This document shows, piece by piece, positions 8,886 through 11,881 of a stretch of DNA of 11,881 bases (the stretch's first letter is position 1; every line of letters begins with the position of its first letter). The notes under the pieces are model-generated. The model was given only the letters and a program-made list of their open reading frames with translations, was not told where the DNA came from and did no database searches. The DNA is taken from NCBI GenBank assembly GCA_036802685.1, contig DAIRVS010000134.1, forward strand, positions 1 to 11,881, in the 5' to 3' direction. The position numbers and the translations under genes were made by a program. Source of the stretch: HGW-17 sp938004375 (GTDB lineage: Bacteria; Myxococcota_A; Polyangia; HGW-17).

Positions 8886-11144
8886 CACCACCGCGTGGCA
8901 GTCCGACTCGTCGAAGCCGCACAGGGAGTCGCAGCCCAGCGTGCCGGTGAAGTGGCCCAGGGAGCGGCAGGTCTCGCCCTCGAGCGCGGTGCCGTCGCAG
9001 TCCTCGTGGGTGGGCTGCACGAGGGCGTCGCCGCAGAAGCCGGCGGCCTCGCAGGAGGTCAGGCCGAACTGGCAGCCGGCGTCACAGGACAGGTCGCCGC
9101 CGTAGTAGCCGAGGGAGATGCAGCTCTCGCCGTCCAGGTCGGTCCCGTCGCACTGCTCACCGTACCCGGTCTGGGCCCAGGCGTCGCCGCAATACTGGGA
9201 GCAGCCCGTGAGCACGAAGCGGCAGTCGGAGCCACACTCCAGGATGCCGACGTAGAAGTCCTGGGTCTGGCAGGTCTCGCCGTTGAGATTCCCGCCGTCG
9301 CACTCCTCGCCGTAGCCCGTCTGCACCGCGCCGTCGCCGCAGCGCCCGGTGGCGATGCAGTTGTCGTAATTGTACGCCTGGCAGTTCGCGGTGCAGGCCA
9401 GCGAACCGCCGTAATAGCCGGCCAGGACGCAGGTCTGGGAGTTCAGGGCCGTGCCGTCGCACACCTCGGCGTAGCCCGGCTGCAGGATGTCGTCGCCGCA
9501 GCGGCCGACCGCCGCGCACACGCTCTCGTCGAACCCCCGGCAGTCGGCGTCGCAGGTGAGGGAACCGGCATAGTAGCCGAGCGTCTGGCAGGTCTGGGAG
9601 TTCAGGTTCAGGCCGTCGCACACCTCGCCGTAGGCAGCCTGCACCGTCGCGTCACCGCAGCGGCCCTCGACGACGCAGGCGCTCTCGTCGAACGCCTGGC
9701 AGTCGGCGGCGCAGGCGAGCGTCCCGCCATAATAGCCGCGGCTCTGGCACGTCTGCGCCACCAGGTTCAGGCCATCGCATGCCTCGCCGAAGCCCGCCTG
9801 AACCGTGCCGTCCCCGCAGCGCCCCATCGCGACGCAAGAAGCCTCGTTGAAGCCCGCGCAATCGGCGTTGCAGGCGAGCGTCCCGCCATAGTAGCCGCGC
9901 GTCTGGCAGGTCTGCGACATCAGATCCGCGCCGTCGCACGCTTCGCCGTGGGCGGTCTGGGCCTCGTCGTCGCCGCAGCGCTGCGCGCAGGCCGTCGTCA
10001 CCAGCCGGCAGTCGAGGCCGCACGAGAGCGCGCCCTCGTAGAAGCCGTAGTCCGCGCAGGTGGACCCGCCCAGGATGGCGCCGTCGCACTCCTCCCCGTA
10101 GGCGGGCTGGTACAGGCCGTCGCCGCAGCGCCCCACCGCCTCGCACCCGGAGAGGTCGAAGCCGCAGAGCCCGTCGCAGGCCAGCGTCCCGCCGTAATAT
10201 CCGAGGGTGTCACAGGTCTCGCCGTTCAGGTCCGCGCCGTCGCACGCCTCGCCGAAGCCCGCCTGCACGGTCCCGTCGCCGCAGCGCCCGGCGGCCTCGC
10301 AATCCGTGAGGTCGAAGGCCTGGCAGCCGGGATCGCAGGCCAGCGTGCCCCCGTGGTAGCCGAGGGTCTCGCAGGTCTCGGAGTCCAGGTCCGCGCCGTC
10401 GCACACCTCGCCCCAGTCCGCGTGCCGGACGTCGTCGCCGCAGCGGCCGACGGCCTCGCAGTTCGTGAGGACGAAGGCGCAGGCCGCGCCGCAGGACAGG
10501 TCGCCGCCGTAGAACCCCAGCGCCACGCAGGTGCCGCCGTTGAGGTTGGCGCCGTCGCAGTCCTCGCCGTGGGCGGTCTGCACCTGGGCGTCGCCGCAGC
10601 GCCCGAAGGTGGCGCAGGACACCAGCTCGAAGGTGCAGTCGCTGTCGCAGGACAGGTCGCCGCCGTAGTAGCCCAGGGTTTCGCAGGTCTCGCCGCCCAG
10701 GTCCGCGCCCTCGCACTGCTCCTCCGGGACGTCGAGCTCCCCGTCGCCGCACACCGCCGCCACCTCGCAGCCGGTGGTGTCGAAGTGGCAGGCGTCGGTG
10801 CAGGCCAGGGTGCCCACGCCCAGCCCGAGGCTGGCGCAGGTCTCGCCGGCCAGGTCCGCGCCCTCGCACTGCTCTCCGAAGGCCTCGTCGATGGCGTCGT
10901 CGCCGCAGCGCCCGGCGCACACCGACAGGTCCAGCGTGCAGTCGGCCGCGCACGCCAGGTCGCCGGTCTGCTGATAATAGCCGAGCGCCGAGCAACCCTC
11001 GACCGGCACCTCGTCGCCGTCGCAGGCCTCGCCGGGATCCAGCGCGCCGTTGCCGCAGGGGACCGGCGTGTTCTGTCCGCCGTCATCGCAGGAAGCAAAT
11101 AACAAAGATAAACAAAACGCGAACAATAACCTGGATTTCCTCAT
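6804..11144 (-). CDS. Giant predicted lipoprotein: 14 cysteine-rich repeats followed by 14 RCC1 repeats
   Basis: This 1446-residue protein starts with a lipoprotein signal peptide: a basic MRKSR, a hydrophobic core, then LFASC with Cys19 as the lipidated residue and Asp-Asp after it. Residues 30-753 are 14 tandem repeats of about 52 residues with the pattern CGDGxxQxxxGExCDG, then TC, GYYGGxLxC, C and C. Each has six cysteines, which resembles Myxococcus-type cysteine-rich (DUF4215-like) repeats. Residues 754-1446 are 14 RCC1 repeats of about 50 residues, typified by SAGxxHTC, DGTxxCWG and YGQLGdGT. Fourteen RCC1 repeats would make two seven-bladed propellers, a fold usually used for binding. 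About 117 residues (8%) are Cys. No C-terminal anchor or sorting signal is seen. The ATG at 11144 has GGAG upstream. A surface-displayed binding protein is inferred; ligand and role are unknown. Confidence 0.93.
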   Translation of the reverse strand: MRKSRLLFAFCLSLLFASCDDGGQNTPVPCGNGALDPGEACDGDEVPVEGCSALGYYQQTGDLACAADCTLDLSVCAGRCGDDAIDEAFGEQCEGADLAGETCASLGLGVGTLACTDACHFDTTGCEVAAVCGDGELDVPEEQCEGADLGGETCETLGYYGGDLSCDSDCTFELVSCATFGRCGDAQVQTAHGEDCDGANLNGGTCVALGFYGGDLSCGAACAFVLTNCEAVGRCGDDVRHADWGEVCDGADLDSETCETLGYHGGTLACDPGCQAFDLTDCEAAGRCGDGTVQAGFGEACDGADLNGETCDTLGYYGGTLACDGLCGFDLSGCEAVGRCGDGLYQPAYGEECDGAILGGSTCADYGFYEGALSCGLDCRLVTTACAQRCGDDEAQTAHGEACDGADLMSQTCQTRGYYGGTLACNADCAGFNEASCVAMGRCGDGTVQAGFGEACDGLNLVAQTCQSRGYYGGTLACAADCQAFDESACVVEGRCGDATVQAAYGEVCDGLNLNSQTCQTLGYYAGSLTCDADCRGFDESVCAAVGRCGDDILQPGYAEVCDGTALNSQTCVLAGYYGGSLACTANCQAYNYDNCIATGRCGDGAVQTGYGEECDGGNLNGETCQTQDFYVGILECGSDCRFVLTGCSQYCGDAWAQTGYGEQCDGTDLDGESCISLGYYGGDLSCDAGCQFGLTSCEAAGFCGDALVQPTHEDCDGTALEGETCRSLGHFTGTLGCDSLCGFDESDCHAVVQISAGYQHACVLLDDGTVKCWGFNFRGAVGPAAEYYQCTPVTVPGLSGVTGISSGYYHTCAVMADGTARCWGLNNYGQLGNGSFTDSTNPVQVMGIVDAVSIEVGNYHSCIVHTDGGVSCWGWNNDGQLGTGDTLGRAVPARVSSLTDVVQVSAGYNSTCARTSLGAVFCWGDNYWGELGDGTTTDRSTPVAVVDLVSAADLAVGDYSSCAILADGTARCWGRGSNGVLGNEDVSLVNSVPVVVTGLTDAVHISVDDVHACATHVNGTMHCWGMNSNGELGTGTTTWSPVPVPVLGMTTAIGLSAGHFFSCALKSDGNVSCWGDNEYCELGMGERRSNVPVEVGGLLGVGELVAGGEFACATDGAGLVGCWGRNANGQLGVGTTEDTFQIQYPLIETPNHLDAGAHHACATFTDGTMKCWGYNAYGQVGDGSVTDRTTPVIVSSVDGASMAAAGLYHTCVLKTDRTVRCWGRGNYGQLGDGTTNTMAIPVVVTGLNDVMSIAAGSSHTCALRMDGTLRCWGYNNSGQLGNGTTVNATTPVTPTGLTGVVAVSAGPGHTCVVLADGTVKCWGYNMGGQLGDGTVMTRTTPVTVSGLSGASRVACGNSHTCVVRTDGSAWCWGANSMGQLGTGNYTSSRTPLQVPGLTAASLAAGNDFTCVGLADGTARCWGDNTYGQLGVTNYPYSLVPVPVLP
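8886..11057 (-). repeat. Cysteine-rich repeat array, 14 units of 50-53 residues
   Basis: Units begin at residues 30, 80, 132, 183, 235, 288, 340, 390, 443, 496, 549, 602, 652 and 704. Each has six cysteines in conserved spacing (84 in total), most likely three disulfides per unit. Unit lengths differ by one to three residues at fixed points, for example 13 rather than 14 residues from first to second Cys in units 3 and 14. At DNA level this gives a period of roughly 150-159 bp. Confidence 0.9.
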
Positions 11145-11173
11145 GGCCTGTCTCCGGTCGGGGTTGATGGTTC

Positions 11174-11202
11174 CCCATACCGCGTCGGGATGACATTTTC
11201 AA
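11174..11202 (-). promoter_or_regulatory. Weak candidate promoter for the RCC1 lipoprotein gene
   Basis: On the minus strand TTGAAA (5 of 6) is followed by a 17-nt spacer and TATGGG (3 of 6, keeping only TAT). It sits in the 129-bp divergent intergenic region, about 30 nt from the start codon. The -10 match is poor and the call is tentative. Confidence 0.3.
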
Positions 11203-11221
11203 TGGAAAACTGAACTGGTGG

Positions 11222-11250
11222 TTGGCAAACTGCCGACGTTCAAGTAGATT
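11222..11250 (+). promoter_or_regulatory. Candidate promoter for the divergent cysteine-repeat lipoprotein
   Basis: TTGGCA (5 of 6) is followed by a 17-nt spacer and TAGATT (4 of 6). Transcription would begin near 11257, leaving a leader of about 17 nt that contains the GGGAG ribosome site. It does not overlap the minus-strand candidate at 11174-11202, so the two genes could be controlled from one shared intergenic region. Confidence 0.45.
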
Positions 11251-11273
11251 ATTTCGTCACCCGGGAGTACGCC

Positions 11274-11881
11274 ATGCCAAGATTCATCCTGTTGTCCCTG
11301 TTGTTCACCCTGTCCACTGCCATTTCGGCCTGCGACGACGACGCCAAGAAAACCGGCTGCGGAAACGGCCTGCTCGATCTGGGCGAGGTCTGCGACGGCG
11401 CCGCCATGCCCCAGACAACCTGCACCGAGCTCGGGTACTACGAGCAGACCGGGGCGCTGGGGTGCACGGCCGACTGCACGCTGGACCTGTCGGCATGCAC
11501 GGGGGGCCGCTGCGGCGACGGGATCATCCAGGTCGTGTACGGCGAGGACTGCGAGGGCGCGGACCTGGCCGGCGAGACCTGCGCCTCCCTGGGCCTGGGC
11601 GCGGGCACCCTGGCCTGCTCGGCCACTTGCCGCTTCGACACCGCCGGCTGCGAGGCGGCGGCGACCTGCGGAGACGGGGTCATCTCCGGCCCCGTCGAGC
11701 AGTGCGAAAGTGACGACCTGGCCGGCGAGACCTGCGAAACCCTCGGTTATTACGGCGGCTCTCTGGGCTGCGGCGGCGACTGCCGCTTCGACCTCACGGC
11801 CTGCATGACCTTCGGGCGGTGCGGCGACGCGCAGATCCAGGAGATGTACGGTGAAGCGTGCGAAGGCGCCGACCTGAACGG
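11274..11881 (+). CDS. Cysteine-rich repeat lipoprotein, paralogue of the divergent RCC1 lipoprotein (3' end outside window)
   Basis: ATG at 11274 follows GGGAG by 7 nt, and the frame is open to the window edge (202 codons seen). The N-terminus is a lipoprotein signal peptide with lipobox ISAC, placing the lipidated Cys at residue 20, followed by Asp-Asp-Asp. From Cys29 come three full six-cysteine repeats (29-79, 80-131, 132-182) and the start of a fourth. They match the same-numbered repeats of the minus-strand lipoprotein. By hand count, repeat 2 is identical at 37 of 52 positions and repeat 3 at 34 of 51, with the same short first repeat and the same one-residue shortening in repeat 3. 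The gene probably continues into further repeats, and possibly RCC1 units, but that is not visible. An exported, outer-surface location is inferred. The function is unknown. Confidence 0.88.
   Translation, partial: MPRFILLSLLFTLSTAISACDDDAKKTGCGNGLLDLGEVCDGAAMPQTTCTELGYYEQTGALGCTADCTLDLSACTGGRCGDGIIQVVYGEDCEGADLAGETCASLGLGAGTLACSATCRFDTAGCEAAATCGDGVISGPVEQCESDDLAGETCETLGYYGGSLGCGGDCRFDLTACMTFGRCGDAQIQEMYGEACEGADLN

Noticed and set aside
8886..11057. Regularly spaced DNA repeats of about 150-159 bp that might suggest a CRISPR or satellite array
   Set aside because: The repeats are in frame and encode conserved six-cysteine units with silent and missense variation. There are no short identical repeats with unique spacers.
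8712..11102. 796-residue plus-strand open frame opposite the cysteine-rich repeat array, rich in Ala, Val, Gly and Leu with an apparent internal repeat
   Set aside because: It is exactly antisense to the strongly supported lipoprotein. Its periodicity mirrors the sense repeats, and high GC leaves few stops. No ribosome site or recognisable domain was seen.
11196..11209. Small inverted repeat TTTTC-AATG-GAAAA in the divergent intergenic region
   Set aside because: Five-base arms in an AT-rich stretch can easily arise by chance, and nothing ties it to a known operator.

Overview
The window is GC-rich, gene-dense bacterial DNA from a Gram-negative organism. Very large secreted lipoproteins built from cysteine-rich 'CGDG...CDG' repeats and RCC1 repeats, lying next to ordinary housekeeping and transport genes, suggest Myxococcota or another deltaproteobacterial-type lineage, perhaps an assembled environmental genome. 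This placement rests on protein style only. No rRNA, tRNA, CRISPR array, insertion sequence or phage gene was seen.

Positions 1-1470 (plus strand) hold the 3' part of a Slt-type lytic transglycosylase, followed 12 nt later by a small multi-pass membrane protein with an HExxH zinc-protease motif (M50B-like). Positions 1471-1658 lie between convergent genes and carry three hairpins and a perfect (GAA)10 tract. Read on the minus strand, they look like a cluster of terminators for the operon to the right.

Positions 1659-6641 (minus strand) are a complete maltose/maltodextrin-type ABC importer operon in the order malK-malE-malF-malG: ATPase, periplasmic binding protein and two permeases. All three junctions have the same 4-nt ATGA overlap, so translation is probably coupled. 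A candidate sigma70-type promoter lies at 6715-6744, and a 15-nt palindrome overlaps the malK ribosome binding site. MalF carries about 250 extra N-terminal residues, including an extracytoplasmic segment that I do not recognise.

Positions 6804-11144 (minus strand) encode a 1446-residue predicted lipoprotein: a lipidated N-terminus, 14 six-cysteine repeats of about 52 residues, then 14 RCC1 repeats of about 50 residues, each with its own cysteine pair. Fourteen RCC1 repeats equals two seven-bladed propellers. Divergent from it, starting at 11274 and running off the right edge, is a second cysteine-repeat lipoprotein. It matches the first repeat by repeat, including shared indels, which indicates an inverted head-to-head gene duplication.

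The importer is a standard system with an unusual MalF. The part most worth following up is the divergent pair of giant cysteine-rich lipoproteins, whose function cannot be told from sequence.
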